Assembly: GCA_964475205.1 (NCBI GenBank)
Contig: CAYYVQ010000003.1
Span: forward strand, 1 to 64,000
Direction: 5' to 3'
Source of the DNA: CAYSRM01 sp964475205
GTDB taxonomy: Bacteria > Verrucomicrobiota > Kiritimatiellia > UBA8416 > CAYSRM01
Length of the DNA stretch: 64,000 nt
A program made the translations under genes and the position numbers. Under the pieces are notes generated by a model. The model was not told the origin of the DNA. It saw only the letters and a program-made list of their open reading frames with translations, and searched no databases. Below, one piece after another: positions 50,330-59,607 of this stretch. Numbering within the stretch: the first letter of the stretch is position 1; each line of letters starts with the position of its first letter.

Positions 50330-51568
50330 ATGGGCAATGTGTTTGAAAACACTATGAAACAGATTGAGCGGACGGCGAAAATGGTTGGCATTGACCAAAG
50401 GTATCCGGGAAGCCAATTTGTGGAAAGGATGCGTGAACCTGACAAGGTTATCATGTTTCGCGCGACCCTGCTCAAGGATTCAGGCGAAATAGAGGTGTTT
50501 CTCTGTTACAGGGTTCAGCACAGTGATGTGCTGGGACCTTACAAGGGCGGGATCAGATTGAGTCCGCTTGTTGACCTTGAAGAGGTCAAGGCGCTTGCAA
50601 TATGGATGACAATGAAAACTGCGCTTGTGGACATACCCTTTGGCGGCGCCAAGGGCGGCATTGCTGTGAACCCGCGCACTTTGAGCGAACCTGAAACCGA
50701 ACGCCTGGTGCGGAAATATGCGCACAGACTGGTCAATGATATTGGTCCCAACATTGACGTTCCCGCGCCTGACATGGGGACGGGTTCGAGGGAAATGGCA
50801 TGGATTTATGACGAGTATCGCAAGCATTGCGATGCCACACCGGCTGTAGTTACAGGCAAGCCTGTTGAGCTTGGCGGGTCTGAGGGCAGGATGGCAGCAA
50901 CCGGTAATGGTGTTGTTTGCGTTATGAACCAGGCCGTTGAAGAAATGGGCCTGAAGGACTATTCTGTTGCTATCCAGGGTTTCGGAAACGTCGGACGAAG
51001 CGCCGCGTTGTCTTTGAGCTCAAGAGGTGTACGGATTGTCGGGATTGCCGATGTTACCGGCGCTGTTTACAATGCCAACGGACTTGATATTGACGGGTTA
51101 TGCGATCATGTTGACAGCGCAGGCGGTGTCACCGGGTTCAGCGGGGGCCAGTTGCTGGGTGACATTATAACATGTGAGTGCGATGTGCTTTTGCCTTGTG
51201 CTGTAGAGAATGTCATTCGCGCAGACAACGCTTGCGACGTGAAAGCCGGCCTGGTTGTTGAAGGCGCTAATGGTCCTACCACGCCTGAAGCCGACCAGGC
51301 GCTTGCCGAAAGAAATGTTATTGTGGTTCCGGACATTCTGGCCAATGCCGGCGGCGTTATTGTTTCCTATTTTGAATGGGTGCAGAATCGTGAGGGTTTT
51401 TACTGGGACGAGCAAATGGTTAACGACAGCTTGTACAAAAGGCTTGAGAAGGCATATCGCAGGGTTGTCCAGGAGGCCCGCGAGAAGGATTATTCATTGC
51501 GCGACGCTGCATACTGTCTTGCTCTCGACAAGGTTGCAAGAGCTACCATCGCCCGCGGGATTCAATGA
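50330..51568 (+). CDS. Glutamate/leucine-type amino acid dehydrogenase (likely glutamate dehydrogenase)
   Basis: A 412-residue member of the Glu/Leu/Phe/Val dehydrogenase family. Visible: YKGGIRLSP, the catalytic Lys segment VDIPFGGAKGGI, the substrate and proton residues in VPAPDMGTGSREMAW, the Rossmann motif VAIQGFGNVGRSAAL, and VPDILANAGGVIVSYFEW. The length and PFGGAKGGI favour glutamate dehydrogenase. The ATG at 50330 follows GGAG by six bases; a GTG at 50318 is an alternative. It lies 114 bases after the SDR on the same strand and converges with the GHL10 gene, overlapping it by seven bases. Confidence 0.9.
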   Translation: MGNVFENTMKQIERTAKMVGIDQRYPGSQFVERMREPDKVIMFRATLLKDSGEIEVFLCYRVQHSDVLGPYKGGIRLSPLVDLEEVKALAIWMTMKTALVDIPFGGAKGGIAVNPRTLSEPETERLVRKYAHRLVNDIGPNIDVPAPDMGTGSREMAWIYDEYRKHCDATPAVVTGKPVELGGSEGRMAATGNGVVCVMNQAVEEMGLKDYSVAIQGFGNVGRSAALSLSSRGVRIVGIADVTGAVYNANGLDIDGLCDHVDSAGGVTGFSGGQLLGDIITCECDVLLPCAVENVIRADNACDVKAGLVVEGANGPTTPEADQALAERNVIVVPDILANAGGVIVSYFEWVQNREGFYWDEQMVNDSLYKRLEKAYRRVVQEAREKDYSLRDAAYCLALDKVARATIARGIQ

Positions 51569-53976
51569 GGCGCAGTGATGCCGAGCCCGCAAAGAGGCAG
51601 GATCTCTTTCAACGAGGTCTGGTTAAGCTGGAAAATGGTGAACCCGCCTGTCCCGTATTGTCGCGTGACCTTGATTTTTTCGATAAGAGAATGGATGTCG
51701 AACGGTTTTTTCCATGTGCTGAGTCCGATTCCGGGATAGAGGGAAGCTTTATTGCTCCACACCCTCTGCTGTTGTACAAGCTGGGCGAACTTGTCGGTAG
51801 ACGGAGTATAATTCATCGGGCACACAAAATCGAGATATCCGCGCCGGCACCATAGCTGCCAGTCCTGCCCTATACTATCGCGGGTAACCGGCCAGTTGGA
51901 GAAGACCGCCGCAGATATTTCAATGTCCGGCCTGATTTCGCGCGCGCGCCGGCTGACATGCATTACGACGCGGGTAATGTTGTTTCTTCTGAATTTCAGC
52001 CATTTTTTCCTAAGGTCCGAAGATTCCAGGTCTTCCGGCCAACGCTCAATTTTCTGCCCCGCGAAGGTCTCGAATCGATCGCGGCATCCTTCACAGTAGC
52101 AGCAATTGCTGTCGGGATAGCGGATATAGTCGAAATGAAGACCATGCACCGGGTAATTCTCCGCGATTTCCACCATTGCTTTTACCTCGAGACGGAAGTT
52201 TTCCGGGTGTGAAGGGCAGAGCCATTCGCGCATGATTTTGCCATTGATGTTTTTCTGGACCCTTTTTTCTCTCGCCATGAGTGACATGAATTTATCTGGT
52301 GTCCGGCTGCCCATCTTGAAGTTCACTTTCCAGACATGGCACTCCACGCCGTACTGCCGGCAAGCCGCGAGGCATTCTGCGATCTGATCGCCTTTTTCCC
52401 GGATCCCCTCTGCCACAGGCAGAACATTGCTCTTGTAATAGGCGGCTCCGCCCCATGACATATTGGGGATTATGACGTTAAATCCGTTTTCACTCAGTGT
52501 GCGAATTGTTTCGTTCCAGCTCAGTCCTTCGACACCGTAGGGTTCATGGCACCAGAAGGCACGGTGTTCGCCCGGCAGCGGGTTTTGTGTTGAAGCGTAA
52601 GCTTTCAGTTTTGCGGCGCGCGCGTTTTCGGCAGCGTCCAGAGATTTGATATACTCTGAGGAATTCAATAGTGATTGAGCCTGTTTCTCGAACTTTTCGG
52701 CCTGCCTGATGTGTTCGCGGGCGGTTGGTCCTGCTTTTTCTGAACAGACACTTGCAACGTCAAGTGTGGATATTGCTTCTTCCGCGGCCAGTTTCCACAA
52801 CTCCGGGATGAAATGACCTGTTAAAGCGAGCATGAGTCTTTTTTTGCCCGCTGGATCGTCTTTAAGGAGAACATGGGTCACGAATATGCAATTATCCGAA
52901 ACCAGGATAGCAGGTTCTCCTGTATATTGGCCGCGGTGGTCGAACCACAGGGCGGCCGTAGCGCTTCGTTCCTGGACAGGGCGGGCTTTCTGGATGTTCC
53001 ATGAATTCTGAGAGATAACCGACGGCAATCTTTTTATCCTGTTTGACATTGCATGCATGGATGAGAACTCGCCTTTGTATCTGCGTTTTCCATGCTCTGT
53101 CAGATTGATTCCGGTTGTTTTTTGAAGGGCTGAAGGCAGATTATAGAAACAGATAAGCTTTCCGCCTCCTGAAAGAAAGTTCTGCAGTGCTTGTACGCTT
53201 TTTTGAGAAAGGGCTGGATTGTATGGCAGGATTGCCAGCTTTTTGTTCTTGAAGTGAGACGATTTCAGATCAAGATCGCTCATGAAAGCGAAAGGAATGC
53301 CTGCGGCTTCCATGAATTGGGCGACATTTCCGGTGTAAGAGCGGACTGCGTCTAATTTTTCGGGATCGTTGCCTGCTATCGAGTCCGAACGTATTACGGC
53401 GACCGTGCTGTCGCTGTTAAGAAGTCCCAGGTCGGCCAGGTAGAAGACAGTGTCGGCGCCGTCGCCTTTCCACGCCGAAAAGCGTATTGCTTCAATACTG
53501 CTCCATCCTTCCGGTGTGCCTTCCAGTCTTGTGTCGGATTTGTGAATGACCACATTTCTCCAATCGGCGGAGGATACGGCTGAAAAAGAGGCCGAATACC
53601 ATCCCGAGCCGCTCTTGAGGTATAGGGTGAAAGCTGAAATCGGGGAGCTGTTGGCGCATAGGATCTTGAATTGCAGGCCGCGGCAGTCGGTAAGATCGAG
53701 TTTGACTGTTTTATCCCAGACGCAACGTTTTACTTCTGATTCGGTGAAGCGGCATGGAAAGGCCAGGACATTTCTTTTGCCTGCCGTGGCTGTCTGTACG
53801 GGTTGGGCGGCCCATTTTGCCTCCCACTGTGAACGCGCGCTGTTGTTGTCGGAATAATCGAAACTTTCGATAAGACTGTAAGGTTTGCTGACAGGTTGGG
53901 GTAGTTTCCCGTGCGGCGCTGCACACGCGAGCGTAGCCGCGCAAATCGCCGCTGTTATGAGTATGCTTTTTTTCAT
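51562..53976 (-). CDS. Exported GHL10 (DUF187/YngK-type) glycoside hydrolase-like protein
   Basis: An 804-residue protein with signal peptide (residues 1-19). The N-terminal 40-185 is a beta-sandwich resembling a CIA30/carbohydrate-binding domain (SQWEAKWAAQP, WRNVVIHKS). Residues about 190-390 look like a glutamine-amidotransferase-like fold without clear catalytic triad (AILPYNPALSQ, FLSGGGKLICFY). The C-terminal 490-800 is the glycosyl-hydrolase-like 10 barrel: RAFWCHEPYGVEG, NGFNVIIPNMSW, WLCPSHPENFRLEV, HGLHFDYIRYPD and DFVCPMNYTPSTD. CYCEGC is an added Cys pair. Expected to act on glycan outside the cytoplasm. Divergent from the GH94-like gene with 117 bases between. Confidence 0.85.
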   Translation of the reverse strand: MKKSILITAAICAATLACAAPHGKLPQPVSKPYSLIESFDYSDNNSARSQWEAKWAAQPVQTATAGKRNVLAFPCRFTESEVKRCVWDKTVKLDLTDCRGLQFKILCANSSPISAFTLYLKSGSGWYSASFSAVSSADWRNVVIHKSDTRLEGTPEGWSSIEAIRFSAWKGDGADTVFYLADLGLLNSDSTVAVIRSDSIAGNDPEKLDAVRSYTGNVAQFMEAAGIPFAFMSDLDLKSSHFKNKKLAILPYNPALSQKSVQALQNFLSGGGKLICFYNLPSALQKTTGINLTEHGKRRYKGEFSSMHAMSNRIKRLPSVISQNSWNIQKARPVQERSATAALWFDHRGQYTGEPAILVSDNCIFVTHVLLKDDPAGKKRLMLALTGHFIPELWKLAAEEAISTLDVASVCSEKAGPTAREHIRQAEKFEKQAQSLLNSSEYIKSLDAAENARAAKLKAYASTQNPLPGEHRAFWCHEPYGVEGLSWNETIRTLSENGFNVIIPNMSWGGAAYYKSNVLPVAEGIREKGDQIAECLAACRQYGVECHVWKVNFKMGSRTPDKFMSLMAREKRVQKNINGKIMREWLCPSHPENFRLEVKAMVEIAENYPVHGLHFDYIRYPDSNCCYCEGCRDRFETFAGQKIERWPEDLESSDLRKKWLKFRRNNITRVVMHVSRRAREIRPDIEISAAVFSNWPVTRDSIGQDWQLWCRRGYLDFVCPMNYTPSTDKFAQLVQQQRVWSNKASLYPGIGLSTWKKPFDIHSLIEKIKVTRQYGTGGFTIFQLNQTSLKEILPLCGLGITAPH

Positions 53977-54093
53977 GATGTTATTCTGCGCGAGGTTTTA
54001 TAAGGACGCAAGGGTATTTACTTCTTGAATAGATGACGCGGGTTGTACATAAACTGCCTGAATCTTGAAAAGGGAAACAGCGCTGGAGGTTAT

Positions 54094-56958
54094 GTGAAAA
54101 AGAAAACAAGGTATACGTCGTTCTCGAAACAGGCCGAAATGATCTTATCGTTGCCTGTAGACTGCAGGGTCAACGAGCTGGGGGGCTACGGGCCTTCCGG
54201 TGAAGTTATATATACCGGGCATCCCCGGGGATGTCCCTCTGCGATTGTGGACAGTCGGGAAGGCGCCACTGTCTCTTTGATGTCCAACGGTTCTGTGGAG
54301 TTTACCGTTGCCAATCAAAACGGCGCGACCGTTCCTGTGCTTGCAAAGAGTTTTGATCCGGTTGAGAAACGCGAGATATCTGTTCCATCACAGAATGTGT
54401 GGATAAGTCTGCCCGAAAAAAAAGAAGCGCTGGCTTCGATTGTGAATCCTTCAATATCTTGCGGGTTGAAAACGCGGTGGATAAAGATTGTAAAAATTGG
54501 CGAACCGTTTCGACAGATGTGGCATTGTGCAGAGTTTTCGGCGCGAGGCTGCAGAATACAGACTGCGTTAAAACTGGCTTTGGTAGTAACAGAAAGCGGG
54601 CCTGCTCTGTTCCGGGGGATTTATGTGCTAAACTCCGGCACGCGGCCGGTTAATGCCGATTTATGGACTTTTTTCAGTCTTCATGGAACGCAGCGCTTTG
54701 TTTACAACAAGGCAATCTGGTATGACTCCGGTCTGCCTCTGACTCCGAGAGAGACCGTGGTTTGCGCTAGAATTCCCTACACTGATGACTTGCAACTCAA
54801 AAGGATTTCAACGTTTACACAGAACGCGGACTGTGTTGAAAGCACTTGCGACTACTCCTGTTTTGCCGGAGACACGTCAGCATCCGCGCTGTTTCCCTTC
54901 GCGGTCAGAAACGGCAGGCTTGGACCGGGGGCGGCCGGACGTTTGAACCGGTTTGCAACCCCTGCCGTAGCCGCCTCGCATTTGAAAGTCGATCTTGAAG
55001 CGGGCGCTTATGCAGTGGCCGGGCAGAGTTTGCTTTATGTTACCGATCCAGATGTTCTGGACAGTTTTGCCCGGGCTTCGGTCGCCGAGGAACCGTCTTA
55101 CAAGGCAATTGCCTCAAAGTTCAAAAGCGCTTCGACCGGGCTGGTCAATTCGACTCCGGGCGCAAGGGACTCAGCGAGAAGGTTGTTGATACAAACAGGC
55201 GGTGGCTCTCCCAGTTTCAGTTTTGAGGCGGAAGGCAATAGAATGATATCGGAATATGCCGGGTCGGTCTGGACTGGTGTTGAGGAGTTGTACGAGAACT
55301 GCAGGGCCCATGGCGCTACTTTAGCCGAGGGGATAGAGCTTGGGACCCGGGACCGTGGCCAGGACATGTGGCCCAAGATGAAGGCTGACCCGGGCCGGGT
55401 GAGAAAGGATCTCGTGCATGCGTTTTCGTTTATGTACGTGACATGTGAAGAACCGGTTGCCAGGAAAAGGAAGTTAACTCTCAAGGAAAAGCTTCACGGA
55501 ATGTTCCCCAGACAATATCCCAGCCGTTGGAATGACAGAAGCGCCGAAATTCCCAACGACAACAGGCCTTATGCAGACAGTCCATTATGGCTGGTGAATT
55601 CTCTTGTAATGTATATCCGTGAAACCGGTGATGTGAGCATACTCCAGGAAACGGTTCCGACAGTGCGGCTGATAAATCCGGATGATCCTGAGAATTCAAG
55701 CATGACCGGTAATTCCCTTGAATTGACTGTAATTGAAGTTGTGATGGAGATATTCAGGTGTTTCGGGAGGCATGTAAAGGACAGTCCTTACGGACTTGCG
55801 CAGGTTATGTACGGAGACTGGTGCGATCCGATTGACATGTTTGGAACCTCAGCGGTAGGCGATGCTGCGACGCGCGGTCGGGGCAGGGGAGTGCATTTGC
55901 GGCTGACCGGTCATCTTTTTGAATGCCTGGTCCAGACGCTCGATCTTTTCCAATCTGCCGATGTCCGGAATGCTGCCGCGGGTTGCTCTGTAAGAGATGC
56001 TGCCGGTGAGCTTGTGCCTCTGGCCAACCTGATCCGGCATAATGCGGTAAAGTGGGCATGGGAGGATACAGGACAGGGATGTTCGGGTTTTGTCAGTGTT
56101 ATACATGAACTCAAGGCCGACGGCAGTGTGCCTGATTATAAATCCGGAGAGCGCGGTTACACTCTTGGAAGCATGCAGGGAGATGATTTTGACGGCGTAA
56201 ACAGGCGCGACCTTGCGGCGCAGGCTTATTGTATGCAGATGTTGCAGACAGAGCGAAAGTACCTTGAACCTGTTCCGGGCAGTGAGGGGATGGTTCGGGC
56301 TATTATGGAGTGTGTGGATCAGATGTTCTATGATGAACGGCTCGGGTTAAGGCTCTTTACTACGCCGATAGCCAATAATGAACAGGCAGTGCGGCTGGTG
56401 GGCAGAATGGGTGTTTTGCCCAGCGGCACGGCTGAAAATGGCGAATACCATCATGGCCAGATAATGATGCACGTTTATAGACTGCTTGCGAATGCCGAAA
56501 CAGACAATGTTTGGGAGCAGTTCAAGCCCATGCTGTCGGTGTTCCGGGGTAAGGAAATCTGTGGTCCTTTTGACATGCCCTGTACTTCCTATGTTGCCGA
56601 CAGGGACGATCCGCATTACGGCAAGGGAATGTACTTTGGCTTGTCAGGTTCCACAGACTGGCTGATCAGGTTTTTTGAGCAGATTGCAGGAATTGATCTG
56701 AATCTTCATGACAGCACATTGCCTGATTTGACTGTCCAACCGAAGTTGCCTTCGGGTCTTGGCGGGAATCTGCGTTTGTCGCGGATAATTCATGTGCGCA
56801 GTTGCGATGGCTACAAGCTCGTGCCCCTTACGGTGAAAGTTGGCAGGAAGAAGAACGAGAAGTGCCCGCGGATGTATGTTAACGGCGAGCCTTGTATAGA
56901 GGACTGTGTGCCTGATGTTGCGAAGTATGAGAGGGTTGAAGTTGAGGTTTTTGTTTGA
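54094..56958 (+). CDS. GH94-like (cellobiose phosphorylase / cyclic-glucan phosphorylase-type) enzyme
   Basis: A 954-residue cytoplasmic protein without signal peptide. The N-terminal half is a beta-sandwich domain (LYV-type strands, TFFSLHGTQRFVYN); the helical toroid carries GTRDRGQDMWP at about residue 417, the counterpart of the YRDQxQD motif of GH94, and YGDWCDP in the region where GH94 has its catalytic GDWND. GSTDWLIRFFEQIAGI and the LTVQPKLPSG ending are also typical. It should cleave a beta-linked glucoside or related sugar with phosphate; specificity is open. The longest frame starts with a TTG at 54043, but the GTG at 54094 with GGAGG four bases upstream is better. Confidence 0.78.
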   Translation: MKKKTRYTSFSKQAEMILSLPVDCRVNELGGYGPSGEVIYTGHPRGCPSAIVDSREGATVSLMSNGSVEFTVANQNGATVPVLAKSFDPVEKREISVPSQNVWISLPEKKEALASIVNPSISCGLKTRWIKIVKIGEPFRQMWHCAEFSARGCRIQTALKLALVVTESGPALFRGIYVLNSGTRPVNADLWTFFSLHGTQRFVYNKAIWYDSGLPLTPRETVVCARIPYTDDLQLKRISTFTQNADCVESTCDYSCFAGDTSASALFPFAVRNGRLGPGAAGRLNRFATPAVAASHLKVDLEAGAYAVAGQSLLYVTDPDVLDSFARASVAEEPSYKAIASKFKSASTGLVNSTPGARDSARRLLIQTGGGSPSFSFEAEGNRMISEYAGSVWTGVEELYENCRAHGATLAEGIELGTRDRGQDMWPKMKADPGRVRKDLVHAFSFMYVTCEEPVARKRKLTLKEKLHGMFPRQYPSRWNDRSAEIPNDNRPYADSPLWLVNSLVMYIRETGDVSILQETVPTVRLINPDDPENSSMTGNSLELTVIEVVMEIFRCFGRHVKDSPYGLAQVMYGDWCDPIDMFGTSAVGDAATRGRGRGVHLRLTGHLFECLVQTLDLFQSADVRNAAAGCSVRDAAGELVPLANLIRHNAVKWAWEDTGQGCSGFVSVIHELKADGSVPDYKSGERGYTLGSMQGDDFDGVNRRDLAAQAYCMQMLQTERKYLEPVPGSEGMVRAIMECVDQMFYDERLGLRLFTTPIANNEQAVRLVGRMGVLPSGTAENGEYHHGQIMMHVYRLLANAETDNVWEQFKPMLSVFRGKEICGPFDMPCTSYVADRDDPHYGKGMYFGLSGSTDWLIRFFEQIAGIDLNLHDSTLPDLTVQPKLPSGLGGNLRLSRIIHVRSCDGYKLVPLTVKVGRKKNEKCPRMYVNGEPCIEDCVPDVAKYERVEVEVFV

Positions 56959-57052
56959 GCGCAGAGGGAGAAGAGTAGTTAACTACGACGATACACTGTC
57001 CGTATTCGAGAGGCTTGACTGTGGATGAGAGTATGCGTATTCTTGTCTTATT

Positions 57053-57958
57053 ATGGAATTTTATACGAACATATTGAATGCGATAGGGAATACGCCTTTG
57101 ATCGAATTGACGCGTATTTCCAGGGTGCCTATTTTTGCCAAGGCCGAGTATATGAATCCGGGGGGGAGCATTAAGGACAGGGTTGCGCTTTATCTTATTG
57201 AGGAAGCTGAGAAAGAAGGCTCCTTGAAGCAGGGCATGCGGATAGCGGAGGCTACTTCCGGGAATACTGGGATTGGCATGACTTTTGTGGGTGTGCACAA
57301 GGGTTATGGGGTTACAATCGTTATGCCCGAGGATATGAGCGAGGAACGTAAGAAGATAATCAGGGCTTTTGGGGGTGAGATTGTTACCACTCCTGCCGCG
57401 GAGAGCCTGGCCGGTTCGCTGAAGAAGCTTGAAGAAATAAAGCGGGCTGATTCTGCAGTTTTCGTGCCGGGCCAGTTTGAGAATCCGCGTAACCCGGAAA
57501 TTCACTATATGGCGACTGCATCCGAAATATGGAGGCAGATGGAGGGTAAAGTTGACGCGTTTGTTGCCGGTGTGGGCAGCGGCGGAACGCTTGGAGGCGT
57601 TGGCAGGTATCTCAAGGAAAAGGACAAAGACATCCAGATTGTAGCCGTAGAACCTGCAAATTCGGCCGCCTTGCTTGGGCACGAGCCCGGCCTGCACAAG
57701 ATCCAGGGAATCGGTGACGGGTTTGTTCCGGCTGTTCTTGATACTTCCCTGATAAACGAGGTTCTGACCGTCACCGATAATGACGCGGTTGAAACGGCTC
57801 GTAAGCTTGCTGCAAAGGAAGGAACGCTGGTGGGAACTTCTTCGGGCGCGAATGTATGGGCTGCTTTGATATTAAGCGACAGGCTTGGACCTGAGAAGAA
57901 TGTGGTTACGGTATTGCCTGACAGGGCGGAGCGGTATTTCAGCACGGCTCTTATTTGA
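57053..57958 (+). CDS. cysK: Cysteine synthase (O-acetylserine sulfhydrylase)
   Basis: Makes cysteine from O-acetylserine and sulfide with pyridoxal phosphate. The 301 residues include IGNTPLIEL, the PLP Lys in NPGGSIKDRVA, the substrate loop EATSGNTGIG, GVGSGGTLGGVG for the phosphate of PLP, EPANSA and the final TVLPDRAERYFST. Length and motifs fit CysK/CysM. The ATG has no clear ribosome binding site. It stands alone; no cysE is near. Sulfate from the sulfatases could feed into the same sulfur pool, but no assimilation genes are in the window. Confidence 0.94.
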   Translation: MEFYTNILNAIGNTPLIELTRISRVPIFAKAEYMNPGGSIKDRVALYLIEEAEKEGSLKQGMRIAEATSGNTGIGMTFVGVHKGYGVTIVMPEDMSEERKKIIRAFGGEIVTTPAAESLAGSLKKLEEIKRADSAVFVPGQFENPRNPEIHYMATASEIWRQMEGKVDAFVAGVGSGGTLGGVGRYLKEKDKDIQIVAVEPANSAALLGHEPGLHKIQGIGDGFVPAVLDTSLINEVLTVTDNDAVETARKLAAKEGTLVGTSSGANVWAALILSDRLGPEKNVVTVLPDRAERYFSTALI

Positions 57959-58174
57959 GAGTCATCAGTCATTTGTCTGCTCGCCTAAAGCCTGACAATT
58001 GGTTTCCGCTCCTTTAGCCTGATCTTATCATCAAATTAATGCAATTTCGTGTTTTTAGCGTATTTCGTAGTTTCTTTCTTCCCATCTCCTCTGTGCTCTC
58101 TGTGGTTACAATCTTTTTCTTTTCTACCCCTTCAACATTGGATATTCCGTGTTGGATATTCTTCTCCTCCGTGG

Positions 58175-58193
58175 TCTGTAAGCTGTAGTCTGT
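58175..58193. repeat. CTGTAAGCTGTAGTCTGT repeat after tsaE
   Basis: Identical 19-base copy of 42902-42920, six bases beyond the tsaE stop codon. Nearby (58136-58165) are ATTGGATATTCCGTG and TTGGATATTCTTC, and at 58014-58025 TTAGCCTGATCT, an end of another repeat family. Confidence 0.7.
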
Positions 58194-58199
58194 TGTGAG

Positions 58200-58661
58200 T
58201 TATCCAGTCGGGGTGACTGTGATTTTGCGGTTGTCCGGTTCTTCGGTTGCTTCGAAGTAGATATGAATGGCTGTTTCCGGGATAAGTTCTTCAGCCTTTT
58301 CGGCCCATTCAATCGCGATTACTCCCGGGGTTTCCAGGTAACGTTCAAATTCGAGGGAGAATGCATCTTCGGGTGAATTCAGCCGGTAGAGGTCGATATG
58401 ATAGAGAGGGGTTTCCGCCGGGTATTCATTTATCAGGGTGAAGGTCGGGCTGGTGACCGGTCGGTTAATTCCGAGCGCTCTAGCCAGGCCTTTCACAAAA
58501 CATGTTTTGCCGCTTCCGAGGTTTCCATGTAGCGCTATTATGCATGTGGAACACCCGGCCGGCGATGATCTCTTGTCGCATGCCTCACGGGCAATTTCTT
58601 CCGCGAGTTTCATTGTTTCCCGAGGGGAGCGGGTAATTACTGTTTTTCCGGATATTGTCAT
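58200..58661 (-). CDS. tsaE: tRNA threonylcarbamoyladenosine biosynthesis ATPase
   Basis: A 153-residue ATPase needed, with TsaB and TsaD, for the t6A37 modification of tRNAs that read ANN codons. Walker A is GNLGSGKT at 46-53; the switch-like segment SPTFTLINEY, the metal Asp in HIDLYRL and VIAIEWAEKAEE follow. It starts two bases after the thiL stop, so the two are translationally coupled. TsaB and TsaD are not in the window. Confidence 0.95.
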   Translation of the reverse strand: MTISGKTVITRSPRETMKLAEEIAREACDKRSSPAGCSTCIIALHGNLGSGKTCFVKGLARALGINRPVTSPTFTLINEYPAETPLYHIDLYRLNSPEDAFSLEFERYLETPGVIAIEWAEKAEELIPETAIHIYFEATEEPDNRKITVTPTG

Positions 58662-58663
58662 GA

Positions 58664-59575
58664 TTAAAAATGCCGGAATTCAGACAGTTCAATAATTCTG
58701 TTGTCCAGCAGGACTTCCGCGTTGCCCGAAGAAACTTTTCCTATATGTGTCAGAGGAGTCTCAAAATGTTGCGACCATTCCTTCAGGATTAACGGCAGGT
58801 TTTCATGTTCTGTGGTGAAAAGCAATTCAAAGTCTTCTCCGTCGTACAGCGCCTGTTCGACGGCCGAGCCGGGTTGAAGGTGTTTGCTCAACGGCAGTTT
58901 TGAAGCGGTTATATTGATCCGGACACCGCTTTCTTCGGCCAGGTGTGTTGCGTCCCTGGCCAGGCCGTCGCTGACATCTATCATGGACTGTGCGTAGCCC
59001 TTTTCTCTCAACCATGCGCCTTCTTTAACCCTCGGTATAAAACTCAGGTGTTTGCCTGCGGATGCCCCGCCGAGTTGTCCTGTAACCAGCAATGCATGGC
59101 CCGGCCGGGCGCCGGATCGGAGGATGCCCCGGCCTGTTGTAATGGTTCCCGCACAGAAGACATGGATTTGAAGGGAGTCTGCGCGTGACAGGTCTCCACC
59201 GACAATGGCGCATTCGAATTCGCTTGCGATCCGGTCTGCGCCTTTATAGGCGCGTTCCAGGTAGCTCGACTCGACATTCCCGGGAGCGGCTATGTCAATC
59301 AGTATAAAGCGGGGCATCCCTCCCATTGCGGCGATATCGCTTAGAACTCTGCCGACGGCTTTGCGGCCTACAGATTCGGGCTCGGATTCCTGCGTAAAAT
59401 GAGTTCCGAATATGACCGGGTCTGAAGTAAACAGCCATTCTAGCTGACTTTCCCCGGAGGTCTTTACTATCGCGCAATCGTCGCCGGCGCCGCGGATGAC
59501 GTCCGGAGAGCCGGTCAGTATATTGGAAAGCCGTTCGATTGTTTTGTGTTCGCCTTTTTTGCCAAGGGTTGTCAT
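58664..59575 (-). CDS. thiL: Thiamine-monophosphate kinase
   Basis: Makes thiamine diphosphate from thiamine monophosphate. Motifs: GAGDDCAIV near residue 30, FTSDPVIFGTHF, RVLSDIAAMGG (metal and nucleotide site), VGGDLSRA, ALLVTGQLGG, SMIDVSDGLARD and GEDFELLF. I take the ATG at 59575, where the family starts; a TTG at 59611, whose TTGA overlaps the glycosyltransferase stop, would add 12 residues and couple the two genes. In an operon with tsaE. Confidence 0.93.
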   Translation of the reverse strand: MTTLGKKGEHKTIERLSNILTGSPDVIRGAGDDCAIVKTSGESQLEWLFTSDPVIFGTHFTQESEPESVGRKAVGRVLSDIAAMGGMPRFILIDIAAPGNVESSYLERAYKGADRIASEFECAIVGGDLSRADSLQIHVFCAGTITTGRGILRSGARPGHALLVTGQLGGASAGKHLSFIPRVKEGAWLREKGYAQSMIDVSDGLARDATHLAEESGVRINITASKLPLSKHLQPGSAVEQALYDGEDFELLFTTEHENLPLILKEWSQHFETPLTHIGKVSSGNAEVLLDNRIIELSEFRHF

Positions 59576-59607
59576 GGTTTGAAGTTTTGCCGCTTTGAGG
59601 AATTTTG

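Noticed and set aside
56879..57697. 272-residue minus-strand frame
   Set aside because: Antisense to cysK and the end of the GH94-like gene, both of which have clear family motifs.
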